Below are positions 1 through 8,873 of a stretch of DNA of 64,000 nt, in pieces. This DNA comes from Streptomyces sp. TSRI0281 (GTDB lineage Bacteria > Actinomycetota > Actinomycetes > Streptomycetales > Streptomycetaceae), in assembly GCF_001905125.1 (NCBI RefSeq), contig NZ_LWLE01000012.1, forward strand, positions 128,759-192,758, in the 5' to 3' direction. Under the pieces are notes generated by a model. The model made no database searches, was not told where the DNA came from, and worked only from the letters and a program-made list of their open reading frames with translations. A program made the position numbers and the translations under genes. Every line of letters begins with the position of its first letter. Positions within the stretch are counted from its first letter, which is position 1.

Positions 1-102
1 TTCCGGACTACGGCCCTCCGACCAGGCTCAGCCGTGCCCCTACGGCGGTGACGTGCGGCCTGCGCAGGAGCAGCCGGGGTCCGCCGATTCCAGGAGCAGG
101 AC

Positions 103-1515
103 ATGTCCCGTCCCCGTATCTCCCGCCGCCTCGCGCTCGCGGTGCCCGCAGCCCTGAGCGCGTTCGCGCTCACCTCGCTGCCCGCCTTCGCGACCTCGTC
201 TCCCGCGCAGATCGCCACGTCCAGGGCGAACGGTGTCGCCTACCTCAAGTCGCTCCAGGCGGCCGACGGTTCGTACGCCGGTTCCGGCCTGTCCAACGAA
301 TGGGCCTTCAGCACCTTCGCCGCCGCCGGCACCGCGGTCGTCGACGTCTACCCCGGCGGCGACACCACGAAGAACGCCCGGACCGTCTACCGGAACCTGC
401 TGTCCACGGCGGGCTGGCCGTCCGCCGCCCCGGTGGTCACCGACTACGAGCGCGGCACGCTGAACGCGTACGCGGCCGGTATCGACCCCGCCCGGGTCTC
501 GGCCTCGCGGAACCTCGTCGCGAACATCTACGCGTACTGGCAGACGGCCGAGGCCGGGTACTTCGGCCCGTCCGCCAACTTCAACGGGACCGTCTTCGCG
601 GCCCTCGCGCTGCATGGTGCCAAGACCCAGGGCGGCGCGAACCGTATCCCGCAGGCGCTCACCGACTCGATGGTCACGCGTATCCGTGCCAACCAGCACG
701 TCGACGGCGGCTGGACCTACAGCAAGGCCGAGGGCGACCCCACTGCCCTGAACGCTCCCAGTGACGTTGACATGACCGGCTCCGCGATGGCTGCCCTGTG
801 CGTCTCCGGCGTGCCGAACACGGACGCGGACGTGGTGCAGGCGAAGAACTTCCTCAAGGGCAAGCTGATCGCGGGCACCGGTGCCTTCAACTCCATGTAC
901 GGGGTCAACACCAGCTCCAACGGGTGGGGTGTCGCGGGCCTGAACGCCTGCGGCATCAACCCGCAGACCGGAGACTTCCTCACGTCGAGCGGCAAGACCC
1001 CGATCGACTTCCTGATCGCCAACCAGTACAACCCGGCGGGCGGCTTCAAGTACCAGCCGGCCGACACCGGCCCCTCCGCCTACTCCTCCATCGACGCTCT
1101 GCGGGGCGTCGTCGGCGGCGGTTTCACGACTGCCCCGCCGGTCCCGGTCACCCCTGGAGCCCCGCGGTGGGTCGCCCAGCCCACCTTCACCGCGGGCACC
1201 GCCACCACGTTGGCCCTCACCGTCGACGACGGCGCGGGGAACCTGAAGGTCTGCTCGGTGGCCTTCACACCCACCGGTACCACCACCACCCTCGGCGACG
1301 TCCTCAACGCCGCCGGCAGCGGGGCCACCCCGTCGGGATGCGTCACGAGCGTGACCCCCTCGTCGGGCACCGGCACCCTCACCGACATCAACGGCAAGGC
1401 CAACAGCGGCTCCAACACCTGGAAGGCCGGCGTCGACGGCTCCGCCTTCGCCGGTGCCGCCCGCAACAAGGTGATCAACGTGGGCGACACCATCGCCCTG
1501 CGCTGGGGCGCCTGA
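103..1515 (+). CDS. Secreted prenyltransferase-repeat protein with DUF4430-like C-terminus
   Basis: A 470-residue exported protein. The N-terminus is a classical signal peptide (twin Arg, hydrophobic LALAVPAALSAFALTSLPAFA, cleavage near residue 31). Residues about 35-345 hold repeats typical of the alpha/alpha barrel of prenyltransferase/squalene-cyclase-fold proteins (GVAYLKSLQAADGSY, DGGWTYSK, PAGGFKYQ). Residues about 360-470 look like the small beta domain DUF4430 (LTVDDGAGNLKVC ... LGDVLNAA ... NVGDTIALRWG). The same order of barrel plus DUF4430-type domain occurs in animal transcobalamin and intrinsic factor, so an extracellular ligand-binding, possibly corrinoid-binding, role is possible but inferred. 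AGGAG at 91-95 supports the ATG at 103. A strong terminator follows immediately. Confidence 0.85.
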   Translation: MSRPRISRRLALAVPAALSAFALTSLPAFATSSPAQIATSRANGVAYLKSLQAADGSYAGSGLSNEWAFSTFAAAGTAVVDVYPGGDTTKNARTVYRNLLSTAGWPSAAPVVTDYERGTLNAYAAGIDPARVSASRNLVANIYAYWQTAEAGYFGPSANFNGTVFAALALHGAKTQGGANRIPQALTDSMVTRIRANQHVDGGWTYSKAEGDPTALNAPSDVDMTGSAMAALCVSGVPNTDADVVQAKNFLKGKLIAGTGAFNSMYGVNTSSNGWGVAGLNACGINPQTGDFLTSSGKTPIDFLIANQYNPAGGFKYQPADTGPSAYSSIDALRGVVGGGFTTAPPVPVTPGAPRWVAQPTFTAGTATTLALTVDDGAGNLKVCSVAFTPTGTTTTLGDVLNAAGSGATPSGCVTSVTPSSGTGTLTDINGKANSGSNTWKAGVDGSAFAGAARNKVINVGDTIALRWGA

Positions 1516-1516
1516 T

Positions 1517-1563
1517 CCCGGTCCGGGTGTGGCCCCCCGCACAGGGGCCGCACCCGGACCGGG
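1517..1563 (+). terminator. Strong hairpin terminator after the secreted protein gene
   Basis: Two 20-nt arms (1517-1536 and 1544-1563) pair along their full length with a single G-T pair and a 7-nt loop. It begins two bases after the stop codon at 1515. No U-tract follows, as is usual in Streptomyces. Confidence 0.8.
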
Positions 1564-1574
1564 CACGTCCGGTC

Positions 1575-2046
1575 TCACTCGGGGTCCGCGGCCCTGGCGT
1601 CCAGCCGGTCGGTGGCCTCCTGCATGATCGGCACACGGGAGTCCCCGTGCCCGTGGATCCGATGGCCGAAGTCCATGATCTTTCGCTTCTCCGCCAGCGC
1701 CGGGTCGAGCCACGACCCCGCGTGTCCCGGGTCGCCGATCTCCCGCAGCATGTGCATCACCGCCTCGTCGGCCCCACTGTGCGGCGGGCCCTTCAGCGCA
1801 CCGATCGCCGCCGTCACGGCGCCGAAGCACATCTGGAAGAAGGTCTCGGTGCACCCGAGCTCCGGATCCGGCTGGATGGGGTCCTGCCCCAGCCGATGCC
1901 GGAGACCGGCGGCGACCACCACCGGCAGCTCGGCGGTGGTTCGGTCGAGCGGACGCAGTGCCCGCTCCCGGGCCCGGAATCGCTCCAGCTGGACGGTATG
2001 TCGGCAGCTCTCCGTACCAGAGGAGGTACGCGACCTCCCCGAAGGA
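1575..2046 (-). pseudogene. Decayed citrate synthase / 2-methylcitrate synthase remnant
   Basis: Reading the minus strand, 2046-1995 encodes SFGEVAYLLWYGELPT, a conserved N-terminal citrate-synthase block. About 55 codons later, in another frame, 1830-1575 encodes the core blocks AIGALKGPPHSGADEAV, EIGDPGHAGSWLDPALA and KIMDFGHRIHGHGDSRVP, the family's GALKGPLHGGAN and FGHRVYKNGDSR regions, followed by a stop. In intact enzymes these blocks lie roughly 160 residues apart, so there has been an internal deletion plus a frameshift, and the last third is missing. The intervening stretch has no recognisable citrate-synthase sequence. The GGAN block is also altered to SGAD. This is a dead gene. Confidence 0.75.
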
Positions 2047-2085
2047 CTTCAGAGGTGGTGGCGCTCATGGCTCACTCGGGTGGGA

Positions 2086-2274
2086 TCAGCTGCCGGGAGG
2101 CAGGGCGAAGTCGAAGACGCTTCCGTCGAAGGCGGCGTACGCGCCGTACTCAAGGACCTCGTACAGACGCGAACGGGTCTGCGTACGGGGGAGGAGCGAC
2201 CCCTGGGTGCCCTCTTCCGCGATCATGCGCAGGCCGTCCTCGACCGCCCCCGGGGCAAGGCGGAAGAACGTCAC
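2086..2274 (-). pseudogene. Small open frame, possible gene remnant
   Basis: A GTG-initiated frame of 62 codons (VTFFRLAPGAVEDGLRMI ... AYAAFDGSVFDFALPPGS) has protein-like composition, and the reading continues without stops upstream of the GTG (about 25 further codons containing GLGFDLVICP). No start with a ribosome binding site is visible and the product is not recognised. It lies next to the citrate synthase remnant, so it is probably part of the same decaying stretch; a tiny functional gene cannot be excluded. Confidence 0.25.
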
Positions 2275-2623
2275 CGGACAGATGACGAGGTCGAAGCCGA
2301 GGCCGTCCAGCGTGCCGCATGGGCTGCAGGAGGGGACAGCCCTCAGGGGAGGTGGGTGCCGGTGCTCCGGACCGCGGGGGGCGAGTCGTCATTTATGCTT
2401 CAGGGCGGCCGCGGGGCGATGGCTCCTCGCGGTACGCGGCACCTGCGGAACGGTTCGTCCGGCCGTAGGAGCGCTGCGCGCGTCGGGACCTCGGTCCGGC
2501 CGGGACCTGGATGACGCCGATCATGAAGATCTTGGGGAATCGGGTGGCTGCCGACCCGCGTCCCGGTGGTGTGGGGTGTCCAGCCCCCGCCCGTGAACAG
2601 AAGCCCCCAGGGAGAAGCGAGGT

Positions 2624-3286
2624 ATGCCGGTGATCTGCGTCGGAGGCATGATCGGGATCGGCAAGACGAGCGTGGCCGAGCTGCTCGCCAAGGAGCTGGG
2701 CAGTGAAGTCTTCTACGAGAGCGTGGACGACAACCCGATCCTCCCGCTCTTCTACACGGCGAGCCCCGAGGAGATCCAGGCGAACCGTTACCCCTTCCTG
2801 CTCCAGCTGTACTTCCTGCAGACACGGTTCGCCTCGATCAAGGAGGCGTACAAGCAGGGCGACAGCGTTCTCGACCGGTCCATCTACGAAGACTGGTACT
2901 TCGCCAAGGTCAATCACGACCTGGGGCGGATCAGCTCCCTCGAGATGCGGGTGTACGAGGGGCTGCTCGACGAGATGATGCGCGAGATCGACGGCCTGCC
3001 GTACCGCAAGGCACCCGATCTCATGGTCTACCTCAAGGCGGACTTCGAGACGGTGCTGCATCGCATCGGGCTGCGGGGCCGCGATTTCGAGCAGGACGAG
3101 AGCCTCGTCGAGTACTACCGGACGCTGTGGTCCGGCTACGACGACTGGGTGCACACGCACTACTCGGCCAGCGACGTGCTCGTCGTCGACATGAACCACA
3201 CCGATGTGGTGAACGACCCCGAGGACGCGGCCCGCGTGCTGCGAGAGGTCAAGGGCGCCCTGACGGCGGCCGGGCTCCGGGTCTGA
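2624..3286 (+). CDS. Deoxynucleoside kinase (dNK family)
   Basis: A 220-residue P-loop kinase that phosphorylates deoxynucleosides for nucleotide salvage in the cytoplasm. Visible motifs are the P-loop GGMIGIGKTS (residues 7-16), the substrate/ERS-type motif LDRSIYEDWYF (about 85-95), and a lid region with RIGLRGRDFE (about 147-156). The length is normal for the bacterial deoxyadenosine/deoxyguanosine kinase group. AGGGAGAAGCGAGGT precedes the ATG with suitable spacing. Which nucleoside it prefers cannot be read from the sequence. It stands alone between a decayed region and the iron-uptake locus. Confidence 0.9.
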   Translation: MPVICVGGMIGIGKTSVAELLAKELGSEVFYESVDDNPILPLFYTASPEEIQANRYPFLLQLYFLQTRFASIKEAYKQGDSVLDRSIYEDWYFAKVNHDLGRISSLEMRVYEGLLDEMMREIDGLPYRKAPDLMVYLKADFETVLHRIGLRGRDFEQDESLVEYYRTLWSGYDDWVHTHYSASDVLVVDMNHTDVVNDPEDAARVLREVKGALTAAGLRV

Positions 3287-3623
3287 AGCCGTTCCGCGCG
3301 GGTGCGTCCCCACGCGGAGATCCTGGACGGAGTCGGCGGGCGAGCTGCGGTCCTGCTTCCGGGGGCGTCCACCTCGTTCGCAGGCACCTCGTATCCCCGA
3401 TCCGTACTCCTGAGCCCCGCCCGTCGGACCTGACCGTTGCCCGTACGCGGACGATTCCATGTGCGGGGGTCCCGGTGACCTCGTGAGCGGGTCGGCGTGC
3501 ATATCGAGCGGTACGTGCGGTGGCGGCCGCGCGTTGTGTTGTTCCTTCGCGTCCGCACCGCTCGTCGGTTCATCGCGGTCCGGGGCGCCGGTGCCGGTGC
3601 GGGCCCTGGATAGACTCGGCCCC
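3287..3623. other. Intergenic stretch without a recognisable gene
   Basis: 337 bp between the kinase and the AraC-type regulator. Open frames here lack start sites with ribosome binding sites and show no family motif. The only supported element is the -10-like TAGACT at 3611-3616 just before the regulator start. Confidence 0.5.
3611..3616 (+). promoter_or_regulatory. -10 box (TAGACT) giving a probable leaderless transcript
   Basis: TAGACT fits the TANNNT actinomycete -10 consensus and ends 7 nt before the ATG at 3624, so transcription should start at or next to the A of ATG. No Shine-Dalgarno sequence precedes that ATG, which agrees with a leaderless message. No clear -35 is seen. Confidence 0.45.
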
Positions 3624-4499
3624 ATGGTCCGATCGTCCTGTGGTGAGGCGACCCCCGGGATGTGGCGGCGCGAGGCGGGTACCGCCATGCGCCGGGTCGC
3701 GGCGCTGCCGGAGGAGGAGGCAGTCCCTTTCGCCATCGTCGCCGGGTTCCGGGTTCCCCGCGTTCCCACGGAGTGGGCGCCGCATGCGCATGCCCTGCAC
3801 GAGCTCGTCTGGGTACGCGGGGGAACGCTGACGTCCCGGGTGGAGGACCGCGTCTTCACCGTGTTCGAGGGGTGCGGTCTGTGGATGCCCGCCGGAGTGG
3901 TGCACGGGGGCAGGGCGACGGCCGGCGCGGAGTTCCATGACGCCTTCTTCGCTCCCGACCGCACGCCGTTCGCGTTCGGGGAACCGAAAGCGATCACGAT
4001 GACGCCGTTGCTCGAGTCGCTGCTGACCCATCTGTCCCGAGAGGATCTTGACGCGGAGGCCAGGGCGCGGGCGGAGTCGGTCGTGTTCGACGTGATCCAG
4101 CCGTCGGAGCGCCAGTTCGCTCTGCAGCTGCCCGGTGACGACCGGATCGACACGATCGCCGAGGCACTGCTGGACGATCCCGCCGACGGCCGCTCGCTGG
4201 AGGAGTGGGCACAGTCGCTGGGGATCAGCGACCGCACCGTCACCCGTGCGTTCCGTCACACGACGGGTCTCTCCTTCGCGCGGTGGCGGCAGATGCTGCG
4301 TGTGCATCGGGCGCTGATGCTCCTCTCCGAGGGCTTCGATGTGATGACGGTCTCGGAGACGCTCGGCTACGCGCAGCCCAGTTCCTTCATCGCGGCCTTC
4401 CGACGGGTCATGGGAACCACGCCGGGCGCGTTCTTCGGCGCGGCCGACGGTACCCACGGGAATGTCCGGAATCCCGTATCGCGTGTCCAGAACTCCTGA
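3624..4499 (+). CDS. AraC-family transcriptional regulator of the iron-uptake locus
   Basis: A 291-residue regulator with an N-terminal cupin-like sensor domain (HAHALHELVWVRGG at about residues 53-66, and LWMPAGVVHGG) and a C-terminal double-HTH AraC domain (SLEEWAQSLGISDRTVTRAF, SFARWRQMLRVHRAL, VMTVSETLGYAQPSSFIAAF). The ATG at 3624 is chosen over an upstream frame start at 3459 because coding character begins here and a -10 box lies immediately before it. The downstream neighbours encode ferric-siderophore import, so it probably activates that operon in response to a siderophore, as AraC proteins do elsewhere; this is inference from position. Confidence 0.85.
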   Translation: MVRSSCGEATPGMWRREAGTAMRRVAALPEEEAVPFAIVAGFRVPRVPTEWAPHAHALHELVWVRGGTLTSRVEDRVFTVFEGCGLWMPAGVVHGGRATAGAEFHDAFFAPDRTPFAFGEPKAITMTPLLESLLTHLSREDLDAEARARAESVVFDVIQPSERQFALQLPGDDRIDTIAEALLDDPADGRSLEEWAQSLGISDRTVTRAFRHTTGLSFARWRQMLRVHRALMLLSEGFDVMTVSETLGYAQPSSFIAAFRRVMGTTPGAFFGAADGTHGNVRNPVSRVQNS

Positions 4500-4528
4500 T
4501 TGTCGACTCGGCAAGCGGAATATAACCT
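4500..4528 (+). promoter_or_regulatory. Promoter of the siderophore-uptake operon
   Basis: TTGTCG (4500-4505) and TAACCT (4523-4528) are separated by 17 bp, a good HrdB-type promoter. It begins directly after the regulator stop codon and faces the ABC transporter genes, giving a leader of about 130 nt. Confidence 0.5.
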
Positions 4529-4536
4529 TCACGGAG

Positions 4537-4555
4537 TTAGGTGACCCTTAGTTGG
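4537..4555. promoter_or_regulatory. Imperfect iron-box (IdeR/DmdR-like) candidate
   Basis: The 19 bp starting TTAGGTGACCC match the actinobacterial iron-box consensus perfectly in the left half-site TTAGGT but only partly in the right half, 11 of 19 positions overall by eye. The site covers the expected transcription start of the uptake operon, where a repressor would block transcription. The match is weak and the call depends mainly on location. Confidence 0.35.
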
Positions 4556-4666
4556 TGCTCGCCGCGCACGGTGCTCTCTCCGTGCGCGGGAGAGCCGCGG
4601 CCCGGCCGGTGAAGGCCGGACGGAGGGTGCCGCAGTCCTTGCCCCTCCGACCGTCCGGACCCCTCG

Positions 4667-5530
4667 ATGTTCACAAGCCCCTTCCGGCACGCCGGCCGCC
4701 CCGCGGTGGACCGCGTCGCGCCGGCTGCCGCTCTCAACGGGCACGACCTGGTGCTGCGGTACAGCGGCAAGCCCGTCGTCCACGGCGTCTCCATCGCCCT
4801 GGAACCCGGCCGCGCGACCGCCCTGGTGGGGCCGAACGGCAGCGGGAAGTCCACGCTGCTGCGAGCGCTCTCCCGACTGCACCGGGTGGACGGCGGCCGG
4901 GTGACGCTCGGCCCCCGCGACGGACAGTCCGAGCGTGACGCGGCCCTGCTCAGTCCCCGCCGGTTCGCCCGCGAGGTCACGCTCTTCTCCCAGTCGAGGC
5001 CCGCGCCCCAAGGGCTGACGGTGACGGAGGTCGTGTCGTTCGGACGCCACCCCTACCGGAACGGCTTCGGCGGACAGACCGCCGAGGACCGGACCGCCAT
5101 CGACCACGCCATGGGCATCACCGGCGTACGGGACATGGCCGGCCGGCCGGTCGGGGAACTCTCCGGCGGGGAGATGCAGCGTGTCTGGCTCGCGGCCTGT
5201 CTGGCCCAGGACACCGGCGTCGTGCTGCTGGACGAACCGACCAACCACCTGGACCTGCGCTACCAGATCGAGACGCTCGACCTGATACGCGATCTCGTCG
5301 AGGAGCACGGCATCGCGGTCGGGGTCGTGCTGCACGACCTGGACCAGGCATCCCGTGTCGCGGACACGCTGGTCCTGATGCGCTCCGGTCGTGTGCACGC
5401 GGCGGGCGCGCCTGCCGACGTCCTCACCGCCGAGAACATCGGCGAGGTCTACGACATCCGTGTCGAGGTCGGTATCGACCCCCGCACGGGCCGTCTCCGT
5501 ATCGACCCGCTCGGGCGGCACTCCTCCTGA
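4667..5530 (+). CDS. Ferric-siderophore ABC transporter, ATP-binding protein
   Basis: A 287-residue ATPase of the FepC/FhuC type that energises iron-siderophore import at the inner face of the membrane. Motifs: Walker A GPNGSGKST (about residues 56-64), Q-loop region LFSQSRPAPQGLTV, signature LSGGEMQR, Walker B VVLLDEPTNHLD and switch His in VLHDLDQA. The typical FecE-family phrase TNHLDLRYQIE is present. The start ATG has no good ribosome binding site, so a downstream start within the first 20 codons is possible. It is followed after 58 bp by the binding lipoprotein. Confidence 0.92.
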   Translation: MFTSPFRHAGRPAVDRVAPAAALNGHDLVLRYSGKPVVHGVSIALEPGRATALVGPNGSGKSTLLRALSRLHRVDGGRVTLGPRDGQSERDAALLSPRRFAREVTLFSQSRPAPQGLTVTEVVSFGRHPYRNGFGGQTAEDRTAIDHAMGITGVRDMAGRPVGELSGGEMQRVWLAACLAQDTGVVLLDEPTNHLDLRYQIETLDLIRDLVEEHGIAVGVVLHDLDQASRVADTLVLMRSGRVHAAGAPADVLTAENIGEVYDIRVEVGIDPRTGRLRIDPLGRHSS

Positions 5531-5588
5531 AGCAGGACATCCGCTCCCCAACGAATCGCGAACGAACCCCAAGAAAGCAGGACCCTTC

Positions 5589-6650
5589 ATGAACCGTGCC
5601 CGTCGCCTGGCGGCGTCAGCCTCCACCGGGCTCGTCCTCCTCGTCGCAACGGCCTGCGGCACGACTGATGTCGACAGGACCGAGGCAGGCGGCACCAGCG
5701 CGTCGCCCGCGTCGAAGAGCTGTGCCGAGGACACCACGGCCACCTCGACGAAGCCGGTCTCCTTCAAGGACGGCGTCGGCCGGCAGGTGAAGCTCGACAA
5801 GCCCGCCAAACGGATCGCGGTCCTGGAATGGCAGCAGATCGAGGACGCGCTGACCCTGTGCGTCACCCCCACCGCCGTCTCCGACGCGAAGGGGTACCGC
5901 ACCTGGGTCAGCGCGGAGAAGCTGCCCGGCGGGGTGACGGACATCGGCACCCGTGAGGAGCCCGACCTCGACACCCTCTACGCGGCCAAGCCCGACCTCA
6001 TCGTCGTCGAGGCGTTCGACGCCGACGACGAGACCATCGCGAAGCTGGAGAAGCGAGGGGTCCCCGTGATGGCCACACGGGGTGCGAACCCGGCCGACCC
6101 GATCGGCAACATGCAGGAAGTGTTCAGCATGATCGGCAAGGCGACGGGGCGCACCGAGCGTGCCGACCAGGTGCTCAAGGAGTTCGACCAGCACCTGGCC
6201 ACGGCGAAGAAGCGGGTCACCGACGCCGATCTGCCGACGAAGGACTTCCTGTTCTTCGACGGCTGGCTCCAGGGAGGCAACCTCACCGTCCGCCCCTACA
6301 GTGACGGCGCCCTGTTCACCGAGATAGGCAAAGAGCTCGGTATGAAGCCCGCATGGACCAAGGACATCGACAAGGCGCACGGGGACGGCGGCGTCGATGC
6401 CGCCTACGGCCTCGCGCAGACCGATGTCGAGGGACTCACCGCCGTGGGGAACGCCAACCTCTTCTACGCCAACGACGAAGGAGCCGGCGGGTACGTCGCG
6501 GCGCTGGCCAAGAACCCGATCTGGAAGACCATCCCGGCCGTGAAGGAAGGCCGGGCGCACGCGTTCCCGTCGCGGGTATGGGGCGCAGGCGGCCCGCGCT
6601 CCTGCGCGCAGGCGATCGACGCCTACGTCGACGTACTCGACAAGAAGTGA
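5589..6650 (+). CDS. Iron-siderophore substrate-binding lipoprotein
   Basis: A 353-residue solute-binding protein of the FecB/FhuD (periplasmic-binding TroA-type) fold. The signal peptide ends in the lipobox LVATAC with Cys at about residue 21, so it is anchored outside the membrane. Family phrases include RIAVLEWQQIEDALTLCVTPTAV, TREEPDLDTLYAAKPDLIVV and FSMIGKATGRTERADQVL. ATG 5589 follows AAGAAAGCAGGACCC, an acceptable ribosome binding site. Its stop codon overlaps the GTG start of the permease gene. The exact siderophore is unknown; no siderophore biosynthesis genes lie in the window. Confidence 0.92.
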   Translation: MNRARRLAASASTGLVLLVATACGTTDVDRTEAGGTSASPASKSCAEDTTATSTKPVSFKDGVGRQVKLDKPAKRIAVLEWQQIEDALTLCVTPTAVSDAKGYRTWVSAEKLPGGVTDIGTREEPDLDTLYAAKPDLIVVEAFDADDETIAKLEKRGVPVMATRGANPADPIGNMQEVFSMIGKATGRTERADQVLKEFDQHLATAKKRVTDADLPTKDFLFFDGWLQGGNLTVRPYSDGALFTEIGKELGMKPAWTKDIDKAHGDGGVDAAYGLAQTDVEGLTAVGNANLFYANDEGAGGYVAALAKNPIWKTIPAVKEGRAHAFPSRVWGAGGPRSCAQAIDAYVDVLDKK

Positions 6651-8749
6651 ACACACCGCAGACAGCGACATCCGGAGGGAGAACGCTGCCGCGCGCCGAG
6701 CGCGGTGGCGGCCCCCAGGGGGTGGCCGTCCTGGCACTCCTTCTCGTCGTGACCGCGCTGGTGGGCATGTGGCACCTGACGCAGGGGACGTCGGGCGTCG
6801 GCGTCGGCGGCCTGGTGCGCCATCTCGCCGGGAACCGGGAAAGCACCGGTGACGCACCGGTCGGTGAGATCCTCACCGGCTCACGCCTGCCACGCCTGCT
6901 CGCGGGCGTCGCGGTGGGCTTCGCCCTCGGCACCGCCGGCGCGCTGCTCCAGTCCGTCACGCACAACGCGCTGGCCTCCCCCGACACCCTTGCGGTCACG
7001 GCCGGGGCCTACCTCACGCTCACGCTCGTCGCCGCCTTCGGCCTCGCCGTTCCGCTGTGGGCGTCGGGGGCCGTCGCCTTCACCGGCGGCCTGGTCGCGG
7101 CGGCGCTCGTGCTGCTCCTCGCGGGCCGGGCCGCAGGTACCGCGGGCACCCGCCTCATCCTCGCCGGATCGGCGACGGCCATGGCCCTGGACGCGGCGAC
7201 CGGGATGCTCCTCATCCTGTTCAACCAGAACACGACCGGGCTCTTCGCCTGGGGGAGCGGTTCGCTCGCACAGCTGAACATCGATGCCGCGGCACGCGCC
7301 TTCCCTCTCGTGGCCGTGGTGCTGTGCGTCGCCCTGGTGCTGTCCCGGCGGCTGGACGTGATGAACCTGGGCGACGATGCCGCGTCCACCCTCGGCGTGC
7401 CGGTCCGGACCACCCGTGTGACGGCCGTGATCTGCGCTGTACTTCTGACCAGTACGGCGGTGACCCTCGCGGGCCCGATCTCCTTCGTCGGCCTCGGTGC
7501 CCCCGTCCTGGCCCGCCTGATCGCGGGGCGCGTCCGGGCGTTGCGCCGGCACCTCTTCCTGGTGCCCGCGGCCGGGCTGTTCGGCGCGCTGCTCATCCTG
7601 CTCGCGGACGCGTCCCTGCGCGCGGTGCAGGGTGCGGACGGGGCCGCCTCCATTCCCACCGGCGTGCCGACCGCGCTGCTCGGCTCCGTCGTGATCGTGG
7701 TCCTCGCGCTGCGCCTGCGTGACACGGGCCGGCTCCGCCAGCCACCGCACTCACGGGTCGCCGCACGCTCACGCCGCGGGTTCCTCCTCGTCGTGTTCGC
7801 CATGGTGACACTCCTGGCCGGGGCGGTCCTCGTGGCCGTTCTGGCGGGCAGCCTCTGGCTGCGGACGGGGGACATCACGCTGTGGTTCCGCGGCGCCGCC
7901 CCGGACCTGATCGGCCAGGCGCTCGACGACCGGGTCCCGCGGGTGACGGCCGCGGTCCTCGCCGGCGCGGCGCTCGGACTGGCCGGATGCGTCGTGCAGA
8001 GCGCGGTACGCAACCCGCTGGCGGAGCCGGGAGTGCTCGGCATCACGGCGGGTGCCGGGCTGGGCGCGGCGAGCGTGGTCACCTCCGGCCTCTCGGGCGG
8101 ACGGCCTGTGCTCATCGCGGTCGCGGTCGCGGCGGGGCTCGCCACCTTCGGGCTGATCGCCCTGCTGGCCTGGCGCGGCGGCTTCCTGCCCGACCGGTTC
8201 GTACTGATCGGCATCGGGTGCGGGTACGGCCTCAGCTCCATCACCACCTTCCTCCTGCTGCGTGCCGACCCGTACAACACGCCCCGGATCTTCACCTGGC
8301 TCTCCGGCACGACCTACGGCCGCACCCTGCCCGACGTCGTACCGGTCGCGGTGGCCCTGGCGCTCGCGCTTCCCGTGCTGTTCGCCATGCGAGGCCGGCT
8401 CGACCTGCTCGCCGTCGACGAGGACACCCCGCGCATCGTCGGCGTCAGGGTCGAACGCACACGCTTCGCCGCGCTCGCGATCGCCGCGGTGCTCGCGGCG
8501 CTCAGCGTGATCGCCGTCGGCGTCGTCGGCTTCGTGGGGCTCGTCGCCCCGCATCTCGCCCGGTCATTGGTGGGCGCCCGGCACGGCCGCGCGATTCCGG
8601 TCGCGATGCTGCTCGGCGGATTGCTGGTGTGCGTGGCCGACGCCCTCGGCCGCACGCTCGTCGCGCCCGCCCAGATGCCGGCGGGCCTCATGATCGCTCT
8701 GGTCGGGGCTCCGTACTTCGTCTGGGTGCTCCGGCAGTCCCGCGCATGA
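6647..8749 (+). CDS. Fused double-domain siderophore permease (FhuB-like)
   Basis: A 700-residue membrane protein made of two tandem FecCD permease domains (about residues 20-345 and 365-700), so one chain replaces the usual permease dimer, as in FhuB. Each half carries the hallmark segment after TM2: GTAGALLQSVTHNALASP in the first and GLAGCVVQSAVRNPLAEP in the second. Each half also has the coupling region (SFVGLGAPVLARLIAG and GFVGLVAPHLARSLVG). GTG 6647 overlaps the lipoprotein stop (GTGA). A longer frame begins upstream but would run through the lipoprotein gene in another frame and is rejected. Confidence 0.92.
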   Translation: MNTPQTATSGGRTLPRAERGGGPQGVAVLALLLVVTALVGMWHLTQGTSGVGVGGLVRHLAGNRESTGDAPVGEILTGSRLPRLLAGVAVGFALGTAGALLQSVTHNALASPDTLAVTAGAYLTLTLVAAFGLAVPLWASGAVAFTGGLVAAALVLLLAGRAAGTAGTRLILAGSATAMALDAATGMLLILFNQNTTGLFAWGSGSLAQLNIDAAARAFPLVAVVLCVALVLSRRLDVMNLGDDAASTLGVPVRTTRVTAVICAVLLTSTAVTLAGPISFVGLGAPVLARLIAGRVRALRRHLFLVPAAGLFGALLILLADASLRAVQGADGAASIPTGVPTALLGSVVIVVLALRLRDTGRLRQPPHSRVAARSRRGFLLVVFAMVTLLAGAVLVAVLAGSLWLRTGDITLWFRGAAPDLIGQALDDRVPRVTAAVLAGAALGLAGCVVQSAVRNPLAEPGVLGITAGAGLGAASVVTSGLSGGRPVLIAVAVAAGLATFGLIALLAWRGGFLPDRFVLIGIGCGYGLSSITTFLLLRADPYNTPRIFTWLSGTTYGRTLPDVVPVAVALALALPVLFAMRGRLDLLAVDEDTPRIVGVRVERTRFAALAIAAVLAALSVIAVGVVGFVGLVAPHLARSLVGARHGRAIPVAMLLGGLLVCVADALGRTLVAPAQMPAGLMIALVGAPYFVWVLRQSRA

Positions 8750-8780
8750 CACCGGGCGGCAGCGCCCCGGGCTCTGCCGC

Positions 8781-8823
8781 CTGCCACCGGCCCCAGGGCG
8801 CGGCGGCCCGGGGCCGGTGGCAG
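8781..8823 (+). terminator. Hairpin between permease and C39-like gene
   Basis: Perfect 14-bp arms at 8781-8794 and 8810-8823 (CTGCCACCGGCCCC and its complement) with a 15-nt loop. It sits in the 124-bp gap between the permease stop and the next gene, so it may end or attenuate the transport transcript. Confidence 0.55.
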
Positions 8824-8873
8824 GCCCGGCCCGGGCCCCGCCCCTCCCTCTCAGACCCACCAGGAGTACCGAT

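Noticed and set aside
40..1854. Long minus-strand frame opposite the first gene
   Set aside because: Gly/Arg/Ala/Val-rich composition without motifs; it is the antisense of a convincing secreted protein gene and of the following region.
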